From: Aspidiotus rigidus
Lineage: Eukaryota > Arthropoda > Insecta > Hemiptera > Diaspididae
Assembly (NCBI GenBank): GCA_035079385.1
Contig: JAVHKY010000001.1
Span: 2,915,501-2,979,500 of the forward strand
DNA: 64,000 bases
Direction of reading: 5' to 3'
In this document: piece by piece, positions 22,802-34,640 of the stretch
Layout: every line of letters begins with the position of its first letter
How positions within the stretch are numbered: the first letter of the stretch is position 1
Notes under the pieces: generated by a model
The model's database searches: none
Told to the model about the DNA's origin: nothing
Seen by the model: only the letters and a program-made list of their open reading frames with translations
Made by a program: the position numbers and the translations under genes

Positions 22802-25800
22802 TCGAGGACATAGTCATTTAACGTAAAAAATTGTAGAACAATATTTTTTGATCGCAAAATTTCACCCTTTTTATTGGGGCAATTCTAGCGCTGGCTGGTT
22901 AAATCGGTATGTCACTTTTTAAAAGCTGGTCAATGTCATGCAGAGCGTTGCAATTTCAAGTTATGGGTTGAAAATTTTCGCTACGTAAATTCCTACTTTA
23001 TTTCCTCCTCTCTCGTAGTAATTTCCTTGTCGAAAAAAAAAAAAAAAATGGGATCCTCAAAAAATTGTAACTCTACTAAGTATGTTGAGTTTATAAAATA
23101 TTATTGTAGATAAATTTCTTCTTTGGTTGAATGTTTTTCGGTTAAACCACCTCAGGTACAAAACACATGTCATCTCCTATAAATAAATTAAATTTTTATA
23201 GTATTTAATTAGAGTTTTATTCTCCTAAGAGAAATAAAAAATTCGTACTTCAATTCTAAAACTATTTTCAAGTTCTTACCCATAAAACAAATTTTATACT
23301 CATTCCCATTTATATTTCTTTGGCAAAGATAATTTCAGCGTCATCATTCATTAAGCGCCGTACAAATAGATAGGAAGACAACCGCCGGTAACTAAATTTT
23401 AACCGATTACGTATCGGGTTTCAATGCATGTATCAATAACTATAAATAAAATAATCTTACGATATTGTATTTCGTTCCAGCATATCTTCACAGTGAGAAA
23501 GACGACATCGCAAATGACTTAAACAAACTAATCGATCATTCAACTGCACCAATAATTTGAAAGACAATAAAAAAGAAGAAAGGTTTAAAATCGCAAACAA
23601 TTGCTAAAAAACTGTCCCTCGTGAATGATCGAACGGGCGGGGTTGATACGATAATACTTCTTATTTGATACTGATTAGACGCGAGGGCTATAAAAGCGAT
23701 ACCCTTGTTGGGAACGTTCGGCAATATACCATGTTTACTGCTTTCCTAATGTACAAGTATTATACAGGGTCAGCCTTTCACGACTTATCTCTTTTAGAAC
23801 AACGTTGCCAACCCCGTCGACGATTCGTCGTTAACAGATTTTATCCTCATTGCCGATAAATTTCAATACTTAATTCATCTTGTCAGGTCAAACTAACAAG
23901 ACTACACCCCCGTTTCAAACAGTATACGCGTATAATCCTATCAAGTTGCGAAACCAATATATTAGCACTGTATATCTTACGCATACATTTTTGTTACCGC
24001 ATCAATTTGCTAGAATACTTTTTATCTTTTGAAAGGAAAAAATTGGTAGATAAATAAATATATAGCGGAGTTTCTATAAACACAATAATCGTCAATTCGT
24101 AGGTAAAATACTGGAATATTTAATATGTCTAGCTATCGGAGTTTACGAAATTCAACCGAGAATATCATCGGAGTTGAAGCGTAATATTTTTCCGTTTACG
24201 AGTACCCAAGTGCTACAAAATTAAAAATTTTTACTTGTGACTCACGATGCAGGCGATCTCCATGCGATAACAATTAACTGTTTCTATCGCCTTATTCTTT
24301 TTGCACTTTGTCTTCCATCAATGGCGTTCTTATCTCCAGGCAATCAAGGAGAAAATTGGTTGTCAAGTTTTACGACCATCGTCATTTAATAATACATTTT
24401 CTAGACTCTCTTACAAACAAATATCGTATCGTTTCATCCGCTTGTACGCGCACACGCCACGCTCGGCTATACTGACCTCGAGCACCCAGCCTTTGGTTCG
24501 CCGGGGAGGGGGATACATTATGAAGCGAATAGACGCTCATTTTTGAATGATGAATATTGCTGATAAGCGGCGACGACAACTAGCCAAAGCAGCTGACTTT
24601 TATCCGAATTGGGAATCTGGCCAATTTGAGAATGTGAGCGCGCCTTGTTATGTGCATCGCGCGACGCTCTCTTTTGTGGTTTTTCTCCCTTACTTTATAA
24701 AATGTTATCAAACATCATTAGGGTGTCTTTTTGCGGCTTCTCGATTTCGTTTTCCCCCCCTTTATATTCGACAGCACATGTAAGGTCTTATACTTTGTCT
24801 TTCACATTATTATCGGGTTAAGCTGTGTTATATTTAGGCCACCTTTATGATTGAAAATTAAAGCTTGTTACAAATTTCATCTCGAGGCATCACTAAAATC
24901 AACTTAATTGCCATCAATTTTAAAACCTAGAAAAATTAAAAACAGAAGTTTACTAAAATAAACTTTTTTATTATTAGTTTTGGATAATTAAATTTTAACA
25001 TGTAATGTTGACCATAGTGAAGCAGCTGTCTATATACCTAATTAAAATGCATATCAGAAAATGGCCGCGAGTGCGCACTCATCTTTCTCTATGGAACTAA
25101 ATATCACGTGTATTAAATAAGTTTTAGCTTGTCTTAAAATGCAATCATACGTGGGGTTACATTCACTTGCTTAAATATGAGGGAATTCGCAGATTTATAA
25201 TAAAGTTTTGCCTCTTACCTACGGCTGATATTTGTAAAAATATTTTCGCTAGCATCGAAATAGTGTCTACAAAGTGTTCTTTAAACAGCATTGCACCTTC
25301 TTAGAAGAGTATGAGAAGACCTTTCAATTAGAACCTCGGTATGAGCTTACAAAGTTATGATGATTGATGAGACAGTAAGCTTGTAGTCCGGAACTTCACT
25401 GTCATATATAACTTAATAGGAAGGGAGTATACACACAGAAACAATGCCGAGGGACGATTTCTCTTTGTACAGTATCACAAGACATAACATTATGTATTAA
25501 ATAGTTGTAGCGTTTCATAATTATGCGTGCAAGACTAGGGCCTCTCTAATGTCAGTTTTAATCACACACCTGAGGACGTCATTGGCCTCTTCTACTGTCA
25601 TTACCTATACTCGTACTATACTTAACATATGGTATACAAGGGTATTCGAAGCCTGACATAAAATATACTAGACCTAACGTAAGGCATACGAGAGAATTCT
25701 CATACTGCACATCCTTCCCCCTACACACTAGGCCTAACATACACTATACTAGGCTAGACTAAGGCCTTCCGTATAACACACTGTTACGCTTGATGACATC

Positions 25801-26140
25801 ATCAGTGACCTTGACCTACTTGAGCCATTCAGTTTAACGAACAGCACACTAGACTAATTATGCTGCTCGTTAGCTAGTTAGCTGAACATATAGCATACTG
25901 GAGAGGAGGCAGTGAGCCTGTAAGCCACTCAGCCCAAGATACAGTATACTAGACCTTTATAAGGTTAAGAAAATATTGGTGATTCTCCAGTTAGGTGAAT
26001 TGAGAACCTCTAATTTTCCTATCGTTTTTACTCAAGTTTCGCGCGATTGTTTTTTCTGTACTCATTCTTTACAATACCAGGAGTAGATTTCACACTTGAT
26101 CATTTGTTTTCAACCTCCAATGTTCTGTTAAATTTTTTTT
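22802..26140. other. Non-coding stretch, decayed repeats at the right
   Basis: No gene is recognised. From about 25400 to 25960 the sequence has recurrent CTAGACCTAA, TAGGCCTAACAT and GTATACTAGACC phrases and one TGACCTTGA (25806-25814) next to GATGACATCATC. These resemble the CCTAGACCTAG segment of the minisatellite elements and suggest a decayed relative. The rest is AT-rich. Confidence 0.4.
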
Positions 26141-26146
26141 AAATTT

Positions 26147-26870
26147 TTGTCCGACACGGTATTGAGAGTACATCCTTTGATATCCTTTGATGTGACTAAT
26201 ATGTTTGGTACCATACCGAAGGAGGAACTTCTCACTCTGCTCAAAAACAACAGATACCATGGGAACCCCGATGGGTCAAAGTACGCCAACATAGTGGAGG
26301 AGATCTTGAGCCAGAATTACTGCCGCTTCAATAATAGGTTCTACAGTCAGGAAAGGGGACTTGCGATGGGATCACCGCTGTCACCAATACTGGCGGAGAT
26401 ATTCATGAATGATATGGAAAACAAGATATTGAAGGGCAGCAAGTTCAGAAACTCGATCAAACACTGGGCCTGATATGTAGATGATATCCTAATTGTGTGG
26501 ACAGGCACTGATAGACAGGTGGATCTATTCCTTTCAGAAATGAACGCGATGAATGAGAGCATCAAATTCACAGTGGAAAAAGGCAATGAAACCATCAACT
26601 ATTTGGACCTTACACTCACAATGGAGAACAATAGGATAGAATACAAAATCTACAGGAAGCCGACGCATACTGACACCATCATCCAAAATGACTCCTACCA
26701 CCACCCCAGGCAGAAGTTACCGGCAATCCAGAACTACTGCTATCGGGCAATTTCTATCCTTAACAACAACGAAGAGAAGAGGAAAAAGATCGAGATAGTA
26801 GAGCAGATCGCAGAAGCCAATGGCGACCGCAGATGTGTGGTGTGGTGGAGTCTTTGGGAAAATGGAAACA
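26147..26870 (+). pseudogene. Penelope-like reverse transcriptase fragment
   Basis: The frame gives SFDVTNMFGTIP (motif A), YSQERGLAMGSPLSPILAEI (motif B region) and YVDDILIVW (motif C with the catalytic YVDD). After these come NYLDLTLTMENNRIEYKIYR and KPTHTDT, the downstream blocks typical of Penelope reverse transcriptases. A TGA at 26471-26473 sits where an Arg codon precedes YVDD, consistent with a CGA to TGA change. Near 26820-26870 the frame shifts by one into the endonuclease part. The enzyme would copy RNA into DNA at a nicked target. This copy is dead. Confidence 0.92.
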
Positions 26871-27407
26871 AAGAAAGGAACCCATGATAGCATAGTGAGA
26901 AAGTACTCCGGATCGATACCATATATAGGAAAGTACACAAACAAGGTGATAAAGGCGTTCAATGGCTACGATGTGAATGTGGGTATCCAGAATAACCAAC
27001 CCATGGTGAAGAGAATCAGCAATGACCAGACGGAACAAAAGGACAAGGAAAGCTTGAGCGGAGTGTACAAGCTCAGTTGTGAACAGTGCGAGGGGATCTA
27101 TATCGGTGAGACTGGGAGAAAGTTTGAGATTAGGAGAAAGGAGCACAAAACGTCGAGGAAGAAAGAAGATGGCAAGTCACTGTTTGGGAAACACTGTAAC
27201 AAGGAAAACCACGATGGAGAGGGAATATTTGAAGTCATACGCGCGTAGAGAATCGCACAAAGAGAAGAAAATTCTGGGAACGAATGGAGATTGCAAAAGC
27301 CAAGAGGAAGAAAACCTGCCTCTTGAACAATGTAATCACATTTGACAGCGAAAAATTATTCGACCTGGTGATTGGACGAGAGAAGAAGAACGGAACCAAC
27401 CAATGAG
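26820..27407 (+). pseudogene. Penelope-like GIY-YIG endonuclease part
   Basis: Translation gives GVYKLSCEQCEGIYIGETGR, the GIY-YIG nuclease core with the preceding Cys pair (C-E-Q-C), then FEIRRKEH and LFGKHCNKENHDG. A frameshift near 27245 leads into a basic tail (RKFWERMEIAKAKRKK, LLNNVITF) that ends at TGA 27405-27407. In Penelope-like elements this domain nicks the target for priming. It follows the reverse transcriptase directly, as in canonical Penelope elements. Confidence 0.92.
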
Positions 27408-27619
27408 ACGGCAGGAATCCAGATAGCCAATAGAAACGCAGCATTTAGAACAATAGATTGAACCAATCACTAAGCAGTATGTTTTCGCCAATAAGAACAC
27501 AATGTCATATTATTGTAAGAATAAGTTTCTAAGAAGTGAACCAATCACAACACAGCATTGTTATAGCCAATAAGATCACAATGTTATACTATAAAAACTC
27601 ATGGTTAAGGCCTTGTTCT

Positions 27620-27680
27620 CCAGTTGCGACACAACTGATGATGGGATAACACCCGAAAGTACTCTTGTATAAGCAACTAA
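27620..27680 (+). ncRNA. Hammerhead-like ribozyme motif of the Penelope element
   Basis: CTGATGA at 27635-27641 and GAAA at 27655-27658 are separated by a GGG...CCC stem (stem II). AGTTGC (27622-27627) can pair with GCAACT (27673-27678) as stem I, and TAC/GTA around TCTT gives a short stem III. Penelope-like elements are known to carry minimal hammerhead ribozymes in their terminal regions. The weak stem III and an unpaired base next to the core mean activity is uncertain, and the copy may be degenerate. Confidence 0.55.
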
Positions 27681-27700
27681 TAAAGTAGATTTGTACAATT

Positions 27701-29286
27701 GAAAAAACCCCTTTTTGAACATTTTTTTATGATACCACAGGACAACTTTTCTGTAACTTTTTTTCGCGTTACATTCGTATTGTTTAGTGTTATTTTTAAT
27801 GGTTGTACGGAAGCCTCCCACGAAGTTATCGTGGTCACGCCCTATATGACCATAATCTTGAAATACAAGTTTCGATACCTTGCACTATTCTGCTATCAAA
27901 AATATAATCTCTTAATAACTTACAAATCGACGTCTAAATCGTGAAAAAAATTGTATGGGAAGGTACAAATTTAGAGATTAATTTCACAAATATAGGCTCC
28001 TGTAAATGAAAAGTTTTTCCTCACTATTTAAAAAGTATCAACGGAGAAGGGGTCATCCCATGAAGGACCTTGCTGGTTCAAGTTTATTTAGCACGTTGTC
28101 ATGCACGAGTTCTCGCCAATACTGAAAGCGACCGAATAGACGCGATACGCTGAATTTCATTCGACTGGAGACAAAATTAGTCGCGTCGGGTGTACAGCGG
28201 ATAGCGTAAACGTTAACGGAATACGTCAAAAACAGTATCACTACAGAAAACGCGTAAAATGTCAGCAATTTACATCCACAATTGCGACAGAACGCGTAAC
28301 GCAAATGCCGCATCTACAAAAGTAGTTTGAATCATCTCCCTCTCTTGTTCGGAATAACTGACACGCTAACAACCACGACCTTTAACCTTTTAATTTAGTC
28401 GCTGACTCCTGTCCGCGATGATTGTACAGTAGTAGACCTGTTTTTTTTCTCGCCGACCTTTTTCTCTAAGCTTGAAGCGTTGACTCAATCTTTTTTTTTT
28501 TATCGAATGCGACGAGTAAATACATACGTTGTCCTGAATTTACAAGTCTATTTTCGCATTCAGGTAACTCGTTGAATGTATCGTTCAAAACGCTCGGATG
28601 AATAATTCTTTCACTTATAAACCTGCATTTCTGATCTCGAGCAATCAATTATTGAAGATACAAATTCATTAATAAGGACCAGAAATACGCCTTGTACTTT
28701 CCATACGACTGTGTTGAATGGGCAGGTCGTCACTTTGCCATGCACGTTTTGTCACGTCAATTATAGTCGCTCCAATAAAGAAACTTGCTACTGCAGTTTC
28801 ACACATCATCTCTACTTAATTTTCCTCTCTTCACTGAGAACAGACGATCCAGAACACAAGCATGCAAATTATTTGTACATGGAAACTTTAGTGTCGAGTC
28901 GACAGAGTGGTAATTTTTCTGGACTAATCCTGTCAGGATTTGTCCTGGAGGTGGGAATCACCGACAAGAGACTAGCGACAATCGATTTTAGCAGCTTCTT
29001 CCATATTCGAACAAAGACATGGGTCCGTCATGGATATGTTTGGCCCGCAGTATCCAAAACTTGGCAGTTCTACATCAGGAAACAACCATTGGTGTGTCAG
29101 TTTTTTTTTTCAACGAGAATTTGGATCGCTCCTTTTAAGATGTCGGGAAGGAAATATACAGACAAGAAATTAAATCGTAACCATCTGGAAGTTTTCCCGG
29201 TCCCCATCTGGAAAAAAAGGATCATAAGGGTCTTCTTCACGAATTGCGTTCTCAGTGAAGGCCACTTCTTTAAAAAAACTGGGGTG
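27701..29286. other. Unassigned stretch
   Basis: A 203-codon plus-strand frame (28711-29322) has no recognisable domain, runs into a repeat terminus at its 3' end and is probably chance. Nothing else is recognised. Confidence 0.35.
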
Positions 29287-29548
29287 GAAGAGAACCTGTT
29301 TTATGGGGTACACGGGATCTGAAAATTGTAAATTGTGACGTAAGGCTGACCTATGACGTCATCAAACTGTGATGTCACAGGCCCCACCTCCAACTATATA
29401 TGATAGGGGGGGGGGGTGGTCTCCGAGATATGAATGATAGGAGAGGGACTTGAAAAATTGTCGAGCTCCGAGCTTTGTCTGCCTTACGACGGACGTTTTT
29501 TCCGAACCCCCTCCCCCGAAAAAACAGGTTCCCTGTTAAAATTCGCGG
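29287..29548. mobile_element. Minisatellite element, short copy
   Basis: GAACCTGTTTTATGGGGTAC at the left faces AAAACAGGTTCCCTGTTAAA at the right. Between them are GTGACGTAAGGCTGACC, TATGACGTCATCA, CCCCACCTCC and one or two partial units (CTATATATGATAGG, GGACTTGAAAAATT). It shares the order of pieces with 6.63-6.86 kb. Confidence 0.65.
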
Positions 29549-31748
29549 CTCTTTACCGTATGCTCGAGTAGTACTTGAGTCAAGCTGAAATTTTGGCCAA
29601 AAGTTGTTGTGGCACATTGTTCACGGCGAATCGTTCCTGGCGATCTGTACAATATCCTTCTGAATGAGGTAAATCTCCAAGAACAAGTCACGTATTCAGA
29701 CAACTAAACGCAAGTTTTTCTTGCAATTTCTCGCTGGCTGCGCTTATTAAAATCTCATCCCGATTTGAAAATTGTGAATCTATTTTACACTCATTACGGT
29801 ACAATAGACGTCGAATTTTCTTCGGTTTAGACGATGAATCTGAAGGGATAGGAAAATTAAGATGAAAATTAGTAGAATTTTTGATCGTGTCCTTCATTCC
29901 GAAAAATAATTAGCTTCTACTATACAACTTGTCTTTTGAATCAAGTATAATTGCGGTTCTCAGTGAGCCTCATTATATAACTCGGGTCGGCCATCCACTG
30001 TAAGATCGCCAACTATGCGCCTAATTCGTTCAACAATAATGGTGTTTTGGTCAAATTTGAAAACGGGAACTGAACTAGGACGATACATGGGAGAAAAATG
30101 AAAAATTTGGATCAACTCTTGAATGAAGCGAAATTGATCTTATCGAATTTGTAAAATTCGTGTTTGCGAACATCTTTCATAGAATGTTGAATACTTCACT
30201 AAAGCGTTATTTCAATTTTTTCATTTTTCTCCCGCACCCGTTCTCAATCTACGTTTTCTCAGTTAAAGTGCAGCGTCCGTCCCAAGTTACTACGTATTCG
30301 GTCTGTGAGTAGAAAAGTTACGAGTTTGTCAAGCAGTGAGAGGAGGTGTGGACTGTACGGTTCCACGAATTATTGTCATCAGAAAGGTGGATGATCTGAA
30401 CTTTTGACGGGCCGTGAATATTTCCGTCTTTCCTTCGCGAGTTTTAGTCTGATCGTCTTAATCCAACGCGTCACTGTCTCTAGGGCAGCCTATCAAGTAT
30501 TGTGAGAGGCTGACTGTGCATCGACTACAGACAAACGTGGCATGAGTGAAATACCAACGTCGGCGTTCATCAATTCCAAAATTCAATTGACCATTTCCAT
30601 ATAAATTTTCAGTCGATACAGAAGCGAAAAGCTCACATTTTTATAGAACTAGATATAAACGTTAATCCGACGTTGATCAGCAATTGATTTTAATTCCATC
30701 AAGCATTTGTAGAATCAAAATAAGGTCAACAAGTCGATACGAACGTCGGTATACAGGTGACTTCAAGCGATAATTGATGATCTTATTCGACGTTGATCAG
30801 CAATCGATTTTAAGCCTATCAAGCATATAAGTTCTTCGTCTTTCCTCTGCACCTGTGATTTTATATAGTTCCTGAAAAATCAGGTCCAGATATTTTGCAC
30901 GGTCTTCTCACCACACTATTTATACTCGCCAATTCAGTTCTCTAGTCACTCTTGACACTCCCGTTATTAATCTGCTCACCTCGCATTTCCAGATTCTCGC
31001 GTGAGAAAGTCATTGAAGATCGAAACCTTCATAGAAGACTTGAATGTATGTAATTAGGTAATTATTGGTCGTCGTAGTAATACCAGAAGTTCTTATAAAA
31101 AATCCATTCGCATCGCTAAACAATTTCGAATATTCATATCATTTTCGGTTTTTTAAACGCTCACGTTTGTTTCGGTTAAACGTACCTAGTTCAAAGTAAT
31201 ACGATTACGAGATTACACGCGGAGAACACGAAAAAATCAGCAAAAAATCGATCCTTCCTTACACATAGGATCTGCATAGAAGCGGCGTTTCTCCGTCGTA
31301 CGTATAATAAAATTACGAGAAGAAATGAATCTGACAATACATGGTAATTTCGAAAATAGAACGTGCATCGAAGGGGTGTCGGAGAAATTGTGTGAAGTGG
31401 TCCGTATTAACGGCTTCATTAGTTAATGCTGCATTCGTACAGCAGATCGAAGCTCGCACTGCGTGGCGTACGTACGGTGTCGCACCGTATCTCATTTGAG
31501 CAACCGATACCATACGCTTATCCCTCTCTTTTCTTTTAATCGAATTAACATCTTCGTTCTGTGCTGACCGCATTCACGCGAATATCGCTCCAAAATACGA
31601 TCCCTCCGATTACTTAAGGGACCAGAAACAATCGCACGAGATTGAGATATGCAGGAAAAAAAGCTGCGCACACTTCTAAAATTGATGCCAGTAAATATAT
31701 TTTTTTCTCTTCAAACCTTGACAATATAACTTTTGCCGCACCCTATAG
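29549..31748. other. Unassigned stretch with a diverged direct repeat
   Basis: CGACGTTGATCAGCAATTGA (about 30670) and CGACGTTGATCAGCAATCGA (about 30799) start two matching segments of about 40 bases, roughly 129 bases apart. Nothing else is recognised. Confidence 0.4.
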
Positions 31749-31862
31749 ATGCACGAGTTGGAAAAAAAGTTAGGAGAAGCTTATATTCCACCGCCGTATT
31801 ACCGATCGTATCAACCGCAACGAATGAACTCAGAATCGATTACTGAGGATTACAGCATGTAA
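31749..31862 (+). CDS. Possible terminal exon of an unknown gene
   Basis: Following a plausible acceptor (CCGCACCCTATAG) there is an open frame of 37 codons to TAA, MHELEKKLGEAYIPPPYYRS then YQPQRMNSESITEDYSM. The composition (acidic/basic start, PPPYY, Ser/Thr/Glu end) looks like a real C-terminus rather than translated AT-rich DNA. The family is not recognised. If it is real, upstream exons should lie to the left on the + strand and I did not find them. It could equally be a single small ORF starting at the ATG. Confidence 0.35.
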   Translation: MHELEKKLGEAYIPPPYYRSYQPQRMNSESITEDYSM

Positions 31863-33554
31863 ACCACTCTAACCTCACCTTAAATCCCGGCAATCCAGAT
31901 AAGCGAAATACCCTTTCTATTAAGGCGAGCTGTACGTATAGCTATATATTCTTTTTTTCACTAGTCTTTTCATCTTCTTTCTGGAGTCCTCTTCTTCATC
32001 TCCTCCGTATCCGATAGCAGGTTTTTCTTTCTTCTCCTTCTCCTTCATAAAAAGTACAGGAATTTTTATTTGTCCGTATACGTTGAAGGAAAAGTCGAGT
32101 CGTTGTCGGGAGACAAATACAATATTGTTATTGTACTGACGGATGAATGTAACGAGAAAAGGACGTTTTCATCCGACGCAAAGTAATAATTCATTTACCC
32201 TCTCCCATTTGTCATTCGTAACCCCTGTTTTGGTGGTCAACAATAGCAGTTGTGCAAGTTTTCTCGATTACTGAAAAAGGCCAGCAGTCCAGCACCATCG
32301 GATGTTATTAATACGCTCGATTAGAGTGTGTCGCATGACATGTTTACTCGAGACTATTTCATACGCTCTTTCGATAGTGTTCAGCCCAAAGATGCGTTAA
32401 AATTCGTATAAAGAATACTAGCTGTTGTACTGGGTCACCAACGTTAATTCAACTAATAGCGCAGTCGAGAATAATGTATTGAAGCGTGAGACAGCTTTGT
32501 AAAGGGCAAGGTCTTATAAAGTAAAAATAGAAGGTAATTACTTTGTGAAATAAGAAAAAAAAAAAAAAGACATATTAGATCCATTTGCCACGAAATATTA
32601 ATAGTAGAGTACGGTATTTACTCAGCGTCTTTCGTTCACTACTCCTTTCATTCTAGACATTCGAAAGTCTGCTGAGAATGGACATCAGTGTAAGATTTGC
32701 GAATGACTTCCTAAACAGCAGGAGATTGTATAAAATCAAATTTGAAAGACTAATTGCGCTGGAAGGGAAGATCAGCAAAGAGGACTTGATATTTGTTCCA
32801 TGTATGCTGAATCTTGATCGCTTAATTGCGTATTTATTGATCTCTAATGATTCTGAACAATAATGCCTATCTCTAAAAAGTAGTAAAAATGGCAAATAGC
32901 ATTAGTGTAAGCAGTACGAATTATTAAGATTTACTTGAAAGGGAGAAAGGGACTGTGTTGCGCAGGCTTTCTGCGTGTTGAAATAAAGATTTTTGGATTC
33001 AACTTCGAAAGCATAAACTCGAAAGTTTTCATCTTCCTCTAGCCCTCCGTCACATTCGTAACAAAAAATCGCGGTCCTTGATCATAGAAGCGTAAGTACG
33101 ATTTTTCGGGGGTGAGTTATGATAATCGCTTTTTCAATAGAGAATTCTCACCTATAAGAGGATGCTTGGCGAGAATATCCTGCAACCTTTCACCTTCGTA
33201 TTCGTACATGAGAAGATGTTGATTTGTGAATTTTATGGAAAACTTTTGATTTCCGAGGCACGCTATAAATTTGGAATGAGTGTAAATTTATGCTTCGCCC
33301 CTCCCCCTTTTGCCATGTTATTCACCCTCCTTGCCCGAGCAAGTCTTGAATTTCATCGATGATATTGATAAATCGGAAATCAATATGTGATATACATATA
33401 TTGATTTTATATATCATAATGAATCCATTCTGCCGATCATATAAATTTTTAACGTATTCGATTGGTCTAGAGACTGTTACCACTATAATATAATTTCTTC
33501 AAAATAAAACAAATAAATACATAAATATGTTACCGGAAATTTCGTAAAACCCAG
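31863..33554. other. Unassigned stretch
   Basis: A plus-strand frame at 32678-32863 (starts MDISVRFANDFLNSRRLYKI, ends LISNDSEQ) follows an acceptor-like TTCATTCTAG and has fairly protein-like composition. No family is recognised and no linked exons were found. The rest is AT-rich, with a poly-A run near 32553-32568. Confidence 0.3.
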
Positions 33555-33752
33555 AGGTGCCGACTTTGGAAAATTATTGGGGGGGGGGGCAACATTAAGA
33601 ACTAAATAATAAGTTGGGACAAAATTTTTCACAAATTGATAAAATTCATTTTTTTTAAATCAAATTGTTGGGGAGCAATGCCCCCCCCAGAGAAATTATT
33701 TGGCGGGCAAAAAGTGTCATGCCCCCCCCCCCTCCCGAAGTCGGCACGTATG
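33555..33752. mobile_element. MITE with GTGCCGACTT ends and candidate 10-bp target duplication
   Basis: GTGCCGACTTTGG at the left (from 33557) faces CCGAAGTCGGCAC at the right (to 33747), each next to a G- or C-homopolymer (GGGGGGGGGG / CCCCCCCCCCCC). The flanks read GTAAAACCCAG (33544-33554) and GTAAAACCAG (33753-33762), which look like a 10-bp target duplication differing by one C. Duplications of 9-10 bp are typical of Mutator-like elements. It has no coding capacity. Confidence 0.7.
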
Positions 33753-34019
33753 GTAAAACCAGTTAATGAACGTATTTCCTACGCTATACCTAATGTTACT
33801 TCCTAGACGAGAACCAACTACTACCAAACCAATTCAAGAAGCAGCAGCAGGAATCAGTTTTTTCGGCAGTCAAGGATACAACTACTGCAAATGTAAGGTA
33901 AGGTGCAAGGTGTTCATCCAATCGCTGTAATTTCAAAATGTCTAGTAGACTGTGCACGTCAAAGTGTCGTTCAAGTTCAACCAAGACATTTTCTTTAATA
34001 TTTGGTATACATAGTTCCC

Positions 34020-34640
34020 GGTAACATATCCCTTTCCGTCATGATGACGTCATAAAAACGTCCCTTCACCAGTATTTCTTAGCTTATAGTATGAACCTAG
34101 TATTTTGTACCTTAGGCTGACCAGCGGAAGGGCTCATTTGTTCTGCTCGTTCGCCTCCCCCGCTCCGCCTACATTTTTCCAGGATGTTACGCTACCTAGT
34201 TCATTCGACTTCCTCCATTGGTATTTCTTAGCTTGGGCCCTGAGTAAAGCTTTTAGGAGTCCCTTAATCAGGTCAAGGTCATTGTAACAAAATCATGACA
34301 AGACTCTAGTACAGTATTATAGAGGCTTTATGACTGCTAACTAGCTCATCTAATTCCCTCTATATGTACAGGCTCGATCGAGTCAAAGTTACTGATAAGA
34401 TCATCCTATGTTTTGGATACAATCGTCACAGGTCCCTTACACAGGTGAGAGTCATAGATGACATCCTTATAACAAAATCATGACAGAAACCCAAACTAGT
34501 ATGGTATAATAGGGGCTTCATGTATTGTATTTTATACTGACTAGCTCATCTAACCCCCTCTATATGTACAAGCTCGATCGAGTCAAGGTCCTGATGACGT
34601 CATCCTACGCCTTGGGTAAAATTTTTATAAGTCCCATAAT
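34020..34640. repeat. Two diverged direct copies of a dispersed repeat
   Basis: Segments at about 34285-34425 and 34475-34610 both contain CTAGTA.GGTATAATAGAGGC-like sequence, GACTAGCTCATCTAA, CCCTCTATATGTACA and GCTCGATCGAGTCAA. A third relative is at 38440-38580. They carry TCAAGGTCA-type and TGACGTCA motifs (34273, 34045 and 34595). No protein is encoded. Confidence 0.55.

Larger units (their letters stand above)
26147..27700 (+). mobile_element. Penelope-like element, 5'-truncated and inactivated
   Basis: The element has a reverse-transcriptase C-terminal half, a GIY-YIG endonuclease, an AT-rich 3' region with repeated CCAATCAC/CCAATAAGA phrases, and a hammerhead-like motif near the end. 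The reverse transcriptase starts at SFDVTNMFGTIP, so the N-terminal part is lost, as is usual for Penelope copies. There is one in-frame stop and at least two frameshifts. Exact ends are not defined. Confidence 0.9.

Noticed and set aside
28711..29322. 203-codon plus-strand open frame
   Set aside because: It has no recognisable domain, average AT-rich composition, and its 3' part runs into a minisatellite element terminus. Chance is the simpler explanation.
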